Positions 16,924 to 26,085 of a stretch of DNA of 64,000 nucleotides are shown here, one piece after another. The notes beneath the pieces are model-generated. The model had not been told where the DNA came from and made no database searches. It saw only the letters and a list, made by a program, of their open reading frames with translations. How positions within the stretch are numbered: the stretch's first letter is position 1; each line of letters opens with the position of its first letter. The position numbers and the translations under genes were made by a program. The stretch covers positions 1 through 64,000 of the forward strand of contig JAAYAC010000023.1 in the NCBI GenBank assembly GCA_012719535.1, read 5' to 3'. The DNA comes from Syntrophomonadaceae bacterium. Lineage in GTDB: Bacteria; Bacillota; Syntrophomonadia; Syntrophomonadales; Syntrophothermaceae.

Positions 16924-18129
16924 ATGAACAAAAGCCGGTTGAGGTTTCTGGTGCTTCTCGTCATGCTGGTGCTGACCGTCGCTGCCGGTTGTGGCAGCAG
17001 GGCAACCCATGACACTGGCAGCCAGAAGTCCGTTGCCAACAGTACCACAACAGGTGAAAAGACGAGAGTTACCTCACCCTCTTGGGCAGAAGACAGTACG
17101 GGACAGAAAAGCAGGGATACTCCAGCGCAAGATGGGGTCCCGGCGGTTCAAACCCTGGCATCACCCCAGACCGCCAGCACCAGGGTTGCCGACAAGTCCC
17201 GCGGCCCACAAGCACTTGCGGACAAAGGCACTCTGGTTGACGGCAGCCCTGGAGAGACTGCCGGTGCCGCTGCCACCTCGGTAAAACTGCTAGTAACCCG
17301 GGATTTTGGCAACACGACCTTACTGGAAAAACAGGCGCCACTGAAAAAAGGCTGGACTGTGTTAGATATTCTGCACTCCAATGCCGAAGTGAAAACTGCA
17401 TACAGCGGCGGTCTGGTTACCGGAATCAACGGGGTGGAATCTCGCAGCGGGGGGCTTTCGTCCCCACGGCATGATTGGTTTTACTTCGTCAACGGTATCT
17501 GTGCGGATACAGGCGCATCAGATTACGAACCGCAACCTGGAGAATCGGTGTGGTGGGACTACCATCCCTGGGACAATACCGGGCTCATGAACTCAGCCGT
17601 CATCGGTTCTTATCCTGAACCGTTTCTCCACGGCTACCGGGGCAGGGTCAAAACCACTATTGTTCTGAGCCCGGCGAACACCCTTGAGCTGGCGACAAGC
17701 CTGCAGGCAGCATTAAGGGCGAAGGGCGTCGCAAGCGTGTGTATTAGAGAGTTAAACGAAAACCTGTTGGCAGAAAGAGCGGGGCCTACCATTGTCGTCG
17801 GCGAATGGAAGGATCTAGAAAAATTTTCCTGGTTAGCCCATCTGAACCAGGGGTACAAGAGAAATGGCACCAACGTACACTTTACCGGTGATTCCGTGGA
17901 ACTGCTCGATTATCGAGGACAGCCCCGGCGGAGTTTCACCGAAAACACTGGGGTCATTGCCGCTACCGGCGAAGGACTGGGAGATGACAGCCCGCTCTGG
18001 TTGGTGGCAGGTGTGGACCGTAAAGGCTTGGAAGGGGCGGTCGCAGTCCTGGCCCGGGATCCTGAAAAAGTCTGCGGGATGTACAGTGCAGCAATAATAT
18101 CGGGAAAGGCCATCAGTTTACCCCTCTAG
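16924..18129 (+). CDS. DUF4430 (transcobalamin C-domain-like) lipoprotein
   Basis: A 401-residue lipoprotein with lipobox TVAAGC (Cys near 24), then a low-complexity Ser/Thr/Gln-rich linker to about 115. A DUF4430 domain at about 118-230 runs SVKLLVTRDFGNTTLLEK ... GWTVLDIL ... HDWFYFVNG ... WWDYHPWDN. The last 170 residues are an unrecognised alpha/beta domain. The domain is the membrane-side counterpart of the one in the preceding SLH protein. A likely role is passing cobalamin to the ECF transporter encoded next. ATG 16924 chosen with GGCGGGGA upstream. In operon, 75 bases after the SLH gene. Confidence 0.85.
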   Translation: MNKSRLRFLVLLVMLVLTVAAGCGSRATHDTGSQKSVANSTTTGEKTRVTSPSWAEDSTGQKSRDTPAQDGVPAVQTLASPQTASTRVADKSRGPQALADKGTLVDGSPGETAGAAATSVKLLVTRDFGNTTLLEKQAPLKKGWTVLDILHSNAEVKTAYSGGLVTGINGVESRSGGLSSPRHDWFYFVNGICADTGASDYEPQPGESVWWDYHPWDNTGLMNSAVIGSYPEPFLHGYRGRVKTTIVLSPANTLELATSLQAALRAKGVASVCIRELNENLLAERAGPTIVVGEWKDLEKFSWLAHLNQGYKRNGTNVHFTGDSVELLDYRGQPRRSFTENTGVIAATGEGLGDDSPLWLVAGVDRKGLEGAVAVLARDPEKVCGMYSAAIISGKAISLPL

Positions 18130-18148
18130 CCAAAAGGAGAGAAAAGTT

Positions 18149-19063
18149 ATGCTGGTATACCGGCAAAAAGACAACCTGATCCACAGGCTTCATCCTTTGA
18201 CCACGGTGGCCTTTGTTGGGGTTATATTCTTTTTGTCCCTGTTATTCTCTCACCCCTTTTTCCTTTTGGGTCTATTCGTAGCCTTAGGGGCGGTAATCCT
18301 GGCCTCCGACAGCTATCGTGAATGGAAAGGTTATCTGAAGTGTACGCTGGGGATGATGGCGCTGCTTATGCTTATCAATGCGTGCGTAGCCCAGGCCGGT
18401 TCCACCGTGCTGATGGCTGGCCCGAGGGTGCCGGGCTTAGGTAACGTCAGGATAACCCTGGAGGAATTGGCTTTTGGAGCTGGAATGGGCCTGAGGCTGC
18501 TGGTGATAGTGAGCGTTTTCTGCCTGTACACGCACGCACTCCATCCGGACAAGGTCTTGAAACTACTCAGCCGGTGGGGGAGCAGATCGGTCCTGGCTGT
18601 AACTCTGGCTACCCGCCTTTTTCCTTTAATGATAGAGGATTTTCACCGGGTAACCGACGTCCAGCGCTGCCGGGGAGTAAAATTTGCCACTGGTAAGTTT
18701 CAGGAGCGCGTTCATAACCTCGGCCCGGTGGCCAGCGTGCTCCTGCTATCTTCGTTAGAGCGTTCCTGGCAGCTCGCGGAGTCAATGTACGCCAGGGGCT
18801 ACGGATCCGGCCCCCGCACCTGCTACACCTCGGAGCTGTGGCGCCCTCGGGACCATCTGGTAATTCTGGCCCTGCTGGTGGCCATGGTCATTGCGGTCGG
18901 AGCCGCCTGGCACGGTTGGTCCGCCTACAACTACTATCCCAGGCTGGCAAGCGTCAGCCGGGACGAACTGAAGACGGCAGCTGCCTTTACCTTTTTTCTT
19001 TCCGTTCCTGCCATTCTGAACCGGGGGTGGAAGAAGTGGCCGTGGTTACAATCGAGGATCTAA
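18149..19063 (+). CDS. ecfT: ECF transporter T component
   Basis: A 304-residue membrane protein of the CbiQ/EcfT family. It has several N-terminal helices, then the long cytoplasmic coupling region with the two Arg motifs: RCRG near 172 and the canonical Ala-Arg-Gly at 215-217 (SMYARGYG). It couples ATP hydrolysis to movement of the S component. AAAAGGAGAG precedes ATG 18149 and the 3' end overlaps the ATPase gene by 28 bases. Operon context points to cobalamin or a related corrinoid rather than cobalt ion; no CbiN or CbiM is present. Confidence 0.92.
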   Translation: MLVYRQKDNLIHRLHPLTTVAFVGVIFFLSLLFSHPFFLLGLFVALGAVILASDSYREWKGYLKCTLGMMALLMLINACVAQAGSTVLMAGPRVPGLGNVRITLEELAFGAGMGLRLLVIVSVFCLYTHALHPDKVLKLLSRWGSRSVLAVTLATRLFPLMIEDFHRVTDVQRCRGVKFATGKFQERVHNLGPVASVLLLSSLERSWQLAESMYARGYGSGPRTCYTSELWRPRDHLVILALLVAMVIAVGAAWHGWSAYNYYPRLASVSRDELKTAAAFTFFLSVPAILNRGWKKWPWLQSRI

Positions 19064-20742
19064 CCTACTACTACCCCGGGACGGAAAAGCCGGCCCTGGA
19101 AAACATCAACCTGGTCATTCCCGAGGGACAGTTTGTTCTGGTAGTCGGAGCATCCGGAAGTGGAAAATCAAGCTTGATCCGGGCTGTAGCTGGGTTGATT
19201 CCTGATTTTTTCGGCGGGACATGTGGAGGCAGCATCCTCCTCGACAACATCGAATTGCGACGGCTTGACCGGCGATCCCTGGTACAAAAGGTGGGAACGG
19301 TTTTTCAAGACCCGGAGGCACAGATGGTGATGACCAGTGTTGAACAGGAGATAGCTTTCGGGCTGGAAAACCTGGGCTTACCACCTAGCCTTATGCAACG
19401 GAGAATGATGGAGGTCTCCAGTGCCCTGTCCTTGTCAAAATCTTGGCACCGTTTCGTCCCCGAGCTGTCAGGGGGCGAAAAACAGAAGGTGGCTCTGGCT
19501 TCGGTGTTGGCAATGCAGCCGGAAATACTGTTGCTCGACGAGCCCACCTCCCAGCTTGATCCCGTTGCCGGTGAGGAGATACTGACCACGTTGAGGCGAT
19601 TAAACGAAGAAACCGGTATGACCGTCATTCTCAGCGAGCAGCGGCTGGAACGCTGTTTCCACCTAGCTGACCGGATACTGGTCATGGAGGAAGGACACAT
19701 CGTGTGGGACCATTGCGTTTCTCAACCTATGACTGAGTTGACCTCCAGAGCTGGAAATTCCTTTCTTCCTCCGGTGGCGAGGCTTTTTGCCAGCGCAGGC
19801 TGCCTGGAGGTACCGCTGACCGTCAAGCAAGGGCGCCGCCTCCTGAAGTCATATAACTGTGCTTCCGTGTTTCCTGCGCCAGCCACCGTCCATCCCCAAA
19901 AGAAGCCAGCAGCAGTGCAAACAAGCTGCAGCCAGGACCTACTGGACATACAGGACCTGTGGTTTACCTATCCCCAGGCAACCGAAGCACTGCGGGGAGT
20001 CAATCTCCGCATCCAACCGGCCGAGTTCGTGGTGCTGATGGGAGAAAACGGAGCAGGCAAGACTACTCTGCTGAAGAACATCAACGGGTTGTTGCGGCCC
20101 AGCCGGGGGCAGGTGCGGATCCTGGGCCGCAATACCCGCAAGGTGCCGGTTGAAGAGCTGGCGGCTACAGTTGGGTACCTGTCCCAGTATCCCGGCGACT
20201 ACCTGTTCCTGCCCACGGTGGAGAAGGAAATAGCTTTTACCTTGCACAACCTGGGCCTCAGGGATGATGGTATCGGCCAGCAACTTCTAACCCGGCTTAA
20301 TTTGACCGGTTGCGTAACCAGAAATCCCCGCGATCTGAGCAGCGGAGAACGCCAGCGGGTGGCGCTGGCGTCAGTCCTGGCGGCAAGGCCAAAACTGCTG
20401 CTTCTGGATGAACCCACCCGGGGCTTGGATTACCGGCTAAAGGAAGAACTGGGGAATATTCTTTTGGAGCTCAAGGCCGAGGGAACAGCTATACTTATGG
20501 TAACCCATGATGTGGAATTTGCCGCTGAATATGCAGATGATATAGTGTTAATGGCCAACGGGAGCATCATTGGCAGGGGAAGCAAATACGAGATGCTCAC
20601 GGGGTCAACCTTTTATTCACCCCAGGTCAGCAAGCTGTTTAACAACATTGTTCCCGGAGTGGTAACCTTGGACCAGGCTCGAGAAGTGCTAACTCATTTG
20701 ACCGGGTTTGGCAAAAATAGAGCCCTGGTAATGCTCAGATGA
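19036..20742 (+). CDS. Fused ECF transporter ATPase (EcfA-EcfA')
   Basis: A 568-residue protein with two complete ABC ATPase domains. Domain 1 has Walker A GASGSGKSS (38-46), signature LSGGEKQK (144-151) and Walker B LLLDEPTSQLDP (about 165-176). Domain 2 has Walker A GENGAGKTT (336-344), signature LSSGERQR (434-441) and Walker B LLLLDEPTRGLD. Most ECF systems encode these as two subunits, so this is a natural fusion. The frame is open to 18838, but homology begins at VVTIEDLTYYYPG. GTG 19036 (or 19042) inside the ecfT 3' end is the start, with GGGGGTGG upstream. Confidence 0.92.
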   Translation: MAVVTIEDLTYYYPGTEKPALENINLVIPEGQFVLVVGASGSGKSSLIRAVAGLIPDFFGGTCGGSILLDNIELRRLDRRSLVQKVGTVFQDPEAQMVMTSVEQEIAFGLENLGLPPSLMQRRMMEVSSALSLSKSWHRFVPELSGGEKQKVALASVLAMQPEILLLDEPTSQLDPVAGEEILTTLRRLNEETGMTVILSEQRLERCFHLADRILVMEEGHIVWDHCVSQPMTELTSRAGNSFLPPVARLFASAGCLEVPLTVKQGRRLLKSYNCASVFPAPATVHPQKKPAAVQTSCSQDLLDIQDLWFTYPQATEALRGVNLRIQPAEFVVLMGENGAGKTTLLKNINGLLRPSRGQVRILGRNTRKVPVEELAATVGYLSQYPGDYLFLPTVEKEIAFTLHNLGLRDDGIGQQLLTRLNLTGCVTRNPRDLSSGERQRVALASVLAARPKLLLLDEPTRGLDYRLKEELGNILLELKAEGTAILMVTHDVEFAAEYADDIVLMANGSIIGRGSKYEMLTGSTFYSPQVSKLFNNIVPGVVTLDQAREVLTHLTGFGKNRALVMLR

Positions 20743-20765
20743 TACTTCAAGCAGGAGGGATTCAG

Positions 20766-22313
20766 GTGAAAACAAAAAAAGCAGCTACCCGTCTCTGTTT
20801 GCCGGTCTTGCTTGTTTTCCTTATCACCAGCACGGCTTTTGCTGGTGCTTCGGGTGCCGGTGCACAGGCGATGCCAAGCATCAGCAAGGCTATCGGTTTT
20901 CTACATCGCATACAGAACCCGGACGGCGGCTTCCCCAGTAAACCTGGGGGCCCAAGCAATCCAGCCGTTACCAGCTGGGTCATTTTAGCCCTGAAAGCTG
21001 CCCAGGAAGACGTAACCAGCCCCTCCTGGGCGCCATCCGGGAAAAGCCCGGTTGACTACCTGAAGACTTGTGAGTATCCCTTGCAGCAAACCTGCGACTA
21101 TGCCCGGTTGCTGCTGGCTCTCTCGGCCTCACAACAGGGAACGAAATACCGGGGCATTGACCTGGTAGAAAAGATAACCTCCTTTCAACAACCTGGGGGA
21201 GAGTTTCTCCAGCCTGCCCAGGGGGAAAAGGGGATGATTAACGCTCACATGTGGTCTTGCCTGGCACTGGCTTCAGCGGGGAAAAAGGTTCCCAACAGCC
21301 AGAAAGCGCGGGAATGGCTGCTTGCTCGCCAGAACGAGGACGGGGGCTTTGGCTGGCTGGAAGGCGGGCTGAGTGACACGGATGATACCGGGGTAGCCTT
21401 ACAAACCCTAGTCTTGCTGGGAGAAGACCCCAAGACTTCTCCAGCGATAAAGAAAGCGCTCAATTACTTGCAGGGGTGCCGGGAACAAGACGGCGGATTC
21501 AACAGCGGCGATGCGTGGAAAATAACTGGCGCCAATGCCGCTTCCGATGCCTGGGTTCTGCAGGGCTTGATAGCTGTAGGGGAAAACCCTCAAAGCACCA
21601 AGTGGTCAATGAACGGCAGGAATGCGATAAGCCATCTCGTCAGCCTGCAAAACAGCGATGGCTCTTTCAATTGGAAGGCGGGCACGCCCTCCTCTCTGGT
21701 TACGATGACCGCCTATGCCATAATGGCTCTGGCCGGAAAGCCTTTCCCATTGCAGGCTGATGGCGGCATTCAATTTCCGGCTTCCGTCCCGACCCGCTTT
21801 TGCGACCTTCCTTCCGAACACTGGGCATATGAGCCCATCATGAAACTGGTGCAGGCGAAGGCTCTGAGCGGTTACCCGGATGGCAGCTTCAGGCCGCAGA
21901 ATCCCGTGACCAGAGCTGAGTTCGCGGTTTTTCTGGTGCGCGGCCTGGGATGGGAAGAAAACTCAGGCAGCACTTCTTCGCCTGGATTTGCAGACGTTTC
22001 GCCGAACCACTGGGCTTATAGGGCCATCTCCACCGTTGCCAGCAAGGGTTATGTTAAGGGCAAACCTGGGGGTGTATTCGATGCCAACGGCAAGATAACC
22101 GGAGCTGAAGTAGCGAGCATACTGGTAAGGGCTCTGCCCAGCTGCCAGACAACCGCCCTCGCCAAAGGTCCTTACTGGTATTCGGGTTATGTGCAACTTG
22201 CCCAGGAAAACGCCTTGTTGTATCCAGGCTTTCGCGCTGACCAGCGCGCTACGAGGGCGCAGTGCGCGTACAGCCTCGAGCGGCTGAGACAACTTCTGCG
22301 GCTGGAACAGTAA
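20766..22313 (+). CDS. SLH-anchored alpha/alpha-toroid surface protein
   Basis: A 515-residue secreted protein with a signal peptide (MKTKKAATRLCLPVLLVF... STAFAGA, about 1-27). A prenyltransferase/squalene-oxidase-repeat toroid spans about 32-330, with QW-like repeats IQNPDGGFPS, ARQNEDGGFGW, CREQDGGFNSG and LQNSDGSFNWK. Two to three SLH modules lie at about 345-510. It resembles the toroid half of transcobalamin without a DUF4430 domain, so it may pair in trans with the DUF4430 lipoprotein. GTG 20766 chosen because GCAGGAGGGA ends five bases upstream; the in-frame ATG at 20739 would overlap the ATPase stop and lacks this site. Confidence 0.85.
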   Translation: MKTKKAATRLCLPVLLVFLITSTAFAGASGAGAQAMPSISKAIGFLHRIQNPDGGFPSKPGGPSNPAVTSWVILALKAAQEDVTSPSWAPSGKSPVDYLKTCEYPLQQTCDYARLLLALSASQQGTKYRGIDLVEKITSFQQPGGEFLQPAQGEKGMINAHMWSCLALASAGKKVPNSQKAREWLLARQNEDGGFGWLEGGLSDTDDTGVALQTLVLLGEDPKTSPAIKKALNYLQGCREQDGGFNSGDAWKITGANAASDAWVLQGLIAVGENPQSTKWSMNGRNAISHLVSLQNSDGSFNWKAGTPSSLVTMTAYAIMALAGKPFPLQADGGIQFPASVPTRFCDLPSEHWAYEPIMKLVQAKALSGYPDGSFRPQNPVTRAEFAVFLVRGLGWEENSGSTSSPGFADVSPNHWAYRAISTVASKGYVKGKPGGVFDANGKITGAEVASILVRALPSCQTTALAKGPYWYSGYVQLAQENALLYPGFRADQRATRAQCAYSLERLRQLLRLEQ

Positions 22314-22332
22314 GAACTCTGCCGTAAAGGGC

Positions 22333-23061
22333 GTGAAAGGCAAATTGTGGAAAAAAGGTTTCTGGCTAATTGTCATTGCCATAGCTTCAATACTCGTGGT
22401 CAGCTTAGTGCCTGGAAGTATGCCCGGCGGCGCCAGCTGGGCTTTGCTTGCTACTCTCATCGTGTCCCTGGCGATTACGGCTTTTTTCTGGCGTTTTGAA
22501 AAAAGCACTAACTCTTCTCTTGAGGTAGCCCTGATCGCGACTATGGCTGCTCTGGCCGCCGTATCACGAGTGCCGTTTGCCATTATCTCGGGACTTCAGC
22601 CCACCACATTCATAGTCATGATCACCGGGTATGTTTTTGGAGCGCAAACCGGGTTTGTAGTGGGGGCAGTGGCTGGATTAGTGTCCAATTTCTTTCTGGG
22701 CCAAGGCCCCTGGACACCCTGGCAGATGTTCGCCTGGGGTATGTGTTGAGTGGCCGCGTCAATACTGGCAGGCATGCAGCGCGAGTTTAGATTGGCCGCT
22801 TTCACGCTGTTGGGGGGGCTGTGTGGCTTCCTCTTCGGGTGGATAATGAACTTCTGGCACTGGGCAGCCTTCGTTTTCCCGCTGACCTGGAAGACATTCC
22901 TTGCTACTTATGCTGCCAGCTTTCCTTTCGACACCTTGCATGCAGCAGGAAATATCCTTTTTTCAGTTTTATTTGGCAAGCGATTCTACTTGGTTCTAAA
23001 CAGGTTCAAGAAGAAGGCGTTATGGCACCCTCTCCCCAGTCAGAACCCTGATGAGAAATGA
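22333..23061 (+). pseudogene. ECF S component interrupted by one in-frame TGA
   Basis: One continuous frame encodes 138 residues, a TGA at 22747-22749, then 103 more starting GTG 22750. Both halves are one protein: helices near 10-28 and 34-52, then an S-component core (LQPTTFIVMITGYVFGAQTG ... GQGPWTPWQMFAWGMC, stop, VAASILAG ... FDTLHAAGNILFSVLFGKRF). As the last gene of the cobalamin-riboswitch operon it should be the substrate-binding subunit. A GGA-to-TGA change (Gly expected after WGMC) would explain the stop. Alternatives are a sequencing error, stop-restart at TGAGTG giving two half-proteins, or readthrough. SD before GTG 22333 is weak. Confidence 0.8.
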
Positions 23062-23456
23062 AGAGAGTCGGCTTCACGTACAGAGCCCCTCATCCGGCAC
23101 TCAAGCCCGCCACTCATCCATGCCGGCAGCAGCACCTTTAGGCATGAATGTGCACTCGTTCTTTCATTGGCTAGAACCAGTTGAGTGTCGGACACGAAAA
23201 TGCTGCTGTTTGGGGCTGTGGGCTCCATAATTTGGGCCGCAAACCTGCGCCCACCAGGGTACGTCTGCGGCTTCAAAAGCCGGGCGTGGCCACCACCAGA
23301 GGGCAAAAATGCCCGCGCTATCACAAGAGGCCCTTAAATGATTTAGCAGCGGCCACCGGCGGCTAGCAGTGGTTTTGCTTCAGGGCAGATTAGCGCTGAA
23401 AGGTTCGGGGAAGAAGGGCTTTTCTTGTTGGCAGCAAGAGATACCAGAAGGATGCC
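23062..23456. other. Non-coding stretch
   Basis: About 395 bases lie between the S component and the convergent amino acid ABC operon. I see no convincing ORF, RNA structure or strong terminator. A short open frame near 23384-23459 (ISAERFGEEGLFLLAARDT) has no start signals. Confidence 0.5.
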
Positions 23457-24224
23457 CTAGCGCGCCATAAGCACCTTGCTCAAGAAGGCCCGGGTTCTTT
23501 CGTGCTGCGGGCGCAGGAGGACGTCTTCGGCCTTGCCCTGTTCCACAATAACCCCTTCATCCATGAAAATGACCCGGTTGGCGACTTCACGGGCAAAGCC
23601 AATTTCATGGGTGACCACAATCATGGTCATGTGCTCCAGGGCGAGGTCCTTCATTACTTTCAAGACCTCGCCGGTCAGTTCCGGATCCAGGGCCGAGGTC
23701 GGTTCATCGAAGCACATAATATCCGGGTTCATGGCCAAGGCCCTGGCGATGGCCACCCGCTGCTGCTGCCCGCCGGAGAGCTGGTAGGGATACTGGTCAG
23801 CCTTGTGGGACAAGCCTACCTTATCCAGCAATGCCCTGGCCGTCTTTTCCGCCAGCACTGCATCTGTCTTTTGTACTATTACCGGCGCCAACATCAGATT
23901 TTCCAGTACCGATTTATGGGGAAAAAGGTTAAAGTCCTGAAACACCATACCCATCTTGCGGCGCAGGCGCGCAATATCTCTTTCATCGCTGTATAGCGCC
24001 TTACCGTCCGGCCCGTTGCGGACCATAACCTCCCCCTCGATTTCGATCATGCCGCGGTCAACCGTTTCCAGGCGGTTCAGGCAGCGGAGAAAAGTGCTCT
24101 TACCGGAGCCGGAAGGACCTATAATGGCTATGACCTCTCCCTTTTCCACCCGTAAAGAAATACCCCGCAAGACCTCGGTACGGTGGAACCTCTTGTAGAT
24201 ATCCAGGGCTTGCAACATATACAT
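23457..24224 (-). CDS. Polar amino acid ABC transporter ATPase (GlnQ-like)
   Basis: A 255-residue ATPase of the PAAT family: Walker [10 protein letters not shown] (about 32-40), [15 protein letters not shown] after the Q-loop, signature [15 protein letters not shown] and Walker [12 protein letters not shown]. It energises import of polar amino acids such as glutamine, cystine or arginine. I started at ATG 24224 ([13 protein letters not shown]) because AGGAG overlapping the permease stop is eight bases upstream; the longer frame to 24269 overlaps the permease. Last gene of the three-gene operon. Confidence 0.93.
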   Translation of the reverse strand: MYMLQALDIYKRFHRTEVLRGISLRVEKGEVIAIIGPSGSGKSTFLRCLNRLETVDRGMIEIEGEVMVRNGPDGKALYSDERDIARLRRKMGMVFQDFNLFPHKSVLENLMLAPVIVQKTDAVLAEKTARALLDKVGLSHKADQYPYQLSGGQQQRVAIARALAMNPDIMCFDEPTSALDPELTGEVLKVMKDLALEHMTMIVVTHEIGFAREVANRVIFMDEGVIVEQGKAEDVLLRPQHERTRAFLSKVLMAR

Positions 24225-24235
24225 AACCGCCACTC

Positions 24236-24877
24236 CTAGCGATAATAATCGTATTTTGCCTCGAGCCACTTAAAAAACTGCTGGATGCCGCCGTTCATAA
24301 CCAGGTAGAACAAGGCTGCCACTATAAAGGGGGTAAAAGAGAAATCCCGCACCGCCGCGGTCTTGGCCACCCTCAGCAATTCACTTTCCCCGATGGCATA
24401 AATCAAGGCCGTGTCCTTAACCAGGTTGATAACCTCGTTGCTGATGGGAGGTAGGACTCGCTTAAACATCTGCGGCAAGATGATCTTGGACATGGTCTGG
24501 AAATACGTCAGCCCCAGCACGTCTGCTGCTTCATACTGGCCCCTATCGATGGATTGAATACCCGAACGGTAAATCTCCGCCAGGTATGCCGAATAGTTGA
24601 GGACAAAAGCCAGGACTGCCGCCGTGAAACGCTCAAGGCGGATTCCTACAATACCAAGGCCGTAGTAGATAAACAGGAGCTGCAAAAGCAGGGGAGTCCC
24701 CCGAAACAACCAGACATAAAACTGCATCAACAGGTTCAAAGGCTTAAATCGCGAGATACGGGCGATGGCCATAATAACGCCCAGGGGCAGTGACATAACC
24801 AGAGTTAGAGCGAAAAGCTCCACAGTAATAACGGTTCCTTCCAACATAGTTGGAAGCAGCGAAGCTAAATACTGCAT
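24236..24877 (-). CDS. Polar amino acid ABC transporter permease
   Basis: A 213-residue inner-membrane subunit of the HisMQ/GlnP type. It begins [21 protein letters not shown], has about five helices, and has the EAA coupling segment [22 protein letters not shown] near 135-160 that docks on the ATPase. AAAGGGGA lies upstream of ATG 24877. It works as a homodimer with the adjacent ATPase and binding protein. Confidence 0.93.
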   Translation of the reverse strand: MQYLASLLPTMLEGTVITVELFALTLVMSLPLGVIMAIARISRFKPLNLLMQFYVWLFRGTPLLLQLLFIYYGLGIVGIRLERFTAAVLAFVLNYSAYLAEIYRSGIQSIDRGQYEAADVLGLTYFQTMSKIILPQMFKRVLPPISNEVINLVKDTALIYAIGESELLRVAKTAAVRDFSFTPFIVAALFYLVMNGGIQQFFKWLEAKYDYYR

Positions 24878-24921
24878 ATGAATCCCCTTTGCCGGCTGAT
24901 AAGGACTGTTCTCATAAACAT

Positions 24922-24952
24922 ACAGGCTAACAGCAGCACGCTATTAGCCTGT
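24922..24952 (-). promoter_or_regulatory. Intercistronic hairpin in the amino acid operon
   Basis: ACAGGCTAA / TTAGCCTGT form a perfect 9-bp stem with a 13-base loop between the binding-protein stop and the permease start on the minus strand. There is no U-run. Such hairpins often stabilise the upstream mRNA so that the binding protein is made in excess; that role is inferred. Confidence 0.5.
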
Positions 24953-24984
24953 CTTAAACCACATTAATTATAATCCAGCCCGAC

Positions 24985-25833
24985 CTATTTGATAATATCT
25001 TCTCCGAACCATTTCCGAGAAATGTTCGCCGCAGTCCCGTCAGCCTTCATGGCATCCAGGGTCTTTTCCAGCTCGGCCAGGAAGGTCTTATCGCCCTTTC
25101 TCACACCTACCCCGAACTCTTCTTTACCAAAATGCTCGGTAAGTACCCTGTAGTCACCCGGTTTCTTGGCAATGTAGTATCTTCCTACTACTTCGTCGAC
25201 TACTACCGCATCCAGTCTCCCCGCCTTGAGGTCGAGAAGAGCCTCATCGTTGCTGGCGAACTCGACCAGCTTGCCGATAGACTTGTAGGTAGCTTCATCT
25301 TTCTTCAGTGCATCCATAGCACTGCTTTCGGCCTGCAGGCCCACCGTCTTACCAGCCAGATCCTTCTTGCTGTTGATCTTGGAATTTTTCTGTACTACGA
25401 TGATCTGCTTATCCTCGGTATAGGGTTTGGTAAACGCTATTTTCTTTTTTCTGTCTTCGGTGATGGTCAAGCCGTTCCAGATGACATCGATATTCCCACT
25501 GTTCAATTCTTCAATAACCGTGTCCCAGATGACCGGTTGGAACTTGACCTCCACACCCATTCTTTTGGCTGCCTCTTTGGCCAGGTCAATGTCAAAACCA
25601 ACTATTTCGTGGGTCCCCTCTTCTCTGAATCCCATGGGCGGGAAGGCGTCATCGAGACCGACGACAAAGTAACCCTTCTCCTTTATCTCCTGCCACGAGG
25701 TGTCGGCCGGAGCCGATGCCGGTGCAGTAGTTCCCTTATCATCCGCCTTGTCGGTAGCTTTGGAACCGCAGCCCGTAAGTACAAGCATCATAGAGAAACA
25801 TAATAACAGGATGAGGGCTAATTTTCTTTTCAA
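24985..25833 (-). CDS. Amino acid ABC transporter substrate-binding lipoprotein
   Basis: A 282-residue family-3 (PAAT) solute-binding lipoprotein with signal and lipobox LVLTGC (Cys about 22), a short linker and the bilobed domain (about 48-282). Typical motifs are GYFVVGLDDAFPPMGFRE, GFDIDLAKEAAKRMGVEVKF, VIEELNSGNIDVIWNGLTIT and LDAVVVDEVVGRYY. The ligand class is polar amino acids; exact ligand unknown. The start is TTG 25833, fixed by GGGGAGGT seven bases upstream. First gene of the operon. Confidence 0.93.
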   Translation of the reverse strand: MKRKLALILLLCFSMMLVLTGCGSKATDKADDKGTTAPASAPADTSWQEIKEKGYFVVGLDDAFPPMGFREEGTHEIVGFDIDLAKEAAKRMGVEVKFQPVIWDTVIEELNSGNIDVIWNGLTITEDRKKKIAFTKPYTEDKQIIVVQKNSKINSKKDLAGKTVGLQAESSAMDALKKDEATYKSIGKLVEFASNDEALLDLKAGRLDAVVVDEVVGRYYIAKKPGDYRVLTEHFGKEEFGVGVRKGDKTFLAELEKTLDAMKADGTAANISRKWFGEDIIK

Positions 25834-26085
25834 CCTAACAACCTCCCCTTTCGGTGATGAATTTTCATATCTTACTTTAATACAAACTTATAGCCTAGTA
25901 AACAAATAAATCGGCAGCGCATCCCAGAGGTACCGGTCAGACTTGTTCCGGAGGCCGCAACTCCGTTCCGAAGTCCTTGGCTGTCAGGATACACAAAGGT
26001 AAACCTGTCACTTACACCTGCGTCCCAAACGGCTTCTGTCGAGGCCCGGTTCCCCGCCGGCAGGCGTATAGAGCCCGGAAGAAAG

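Noticed and set aside
18149-20742. Cobalt (CbiMNQO) rather than cobalamin transporter
   Set aside because: No CbiM or CbiN homolog is present and the transcobalamin-like surface proteins point to the corrinoid itself; substrate still inferred.
23062-23456. Possible gene in the gap after the S component
   Set aside because: Only short overlapping frames without ribosome sites or homology.
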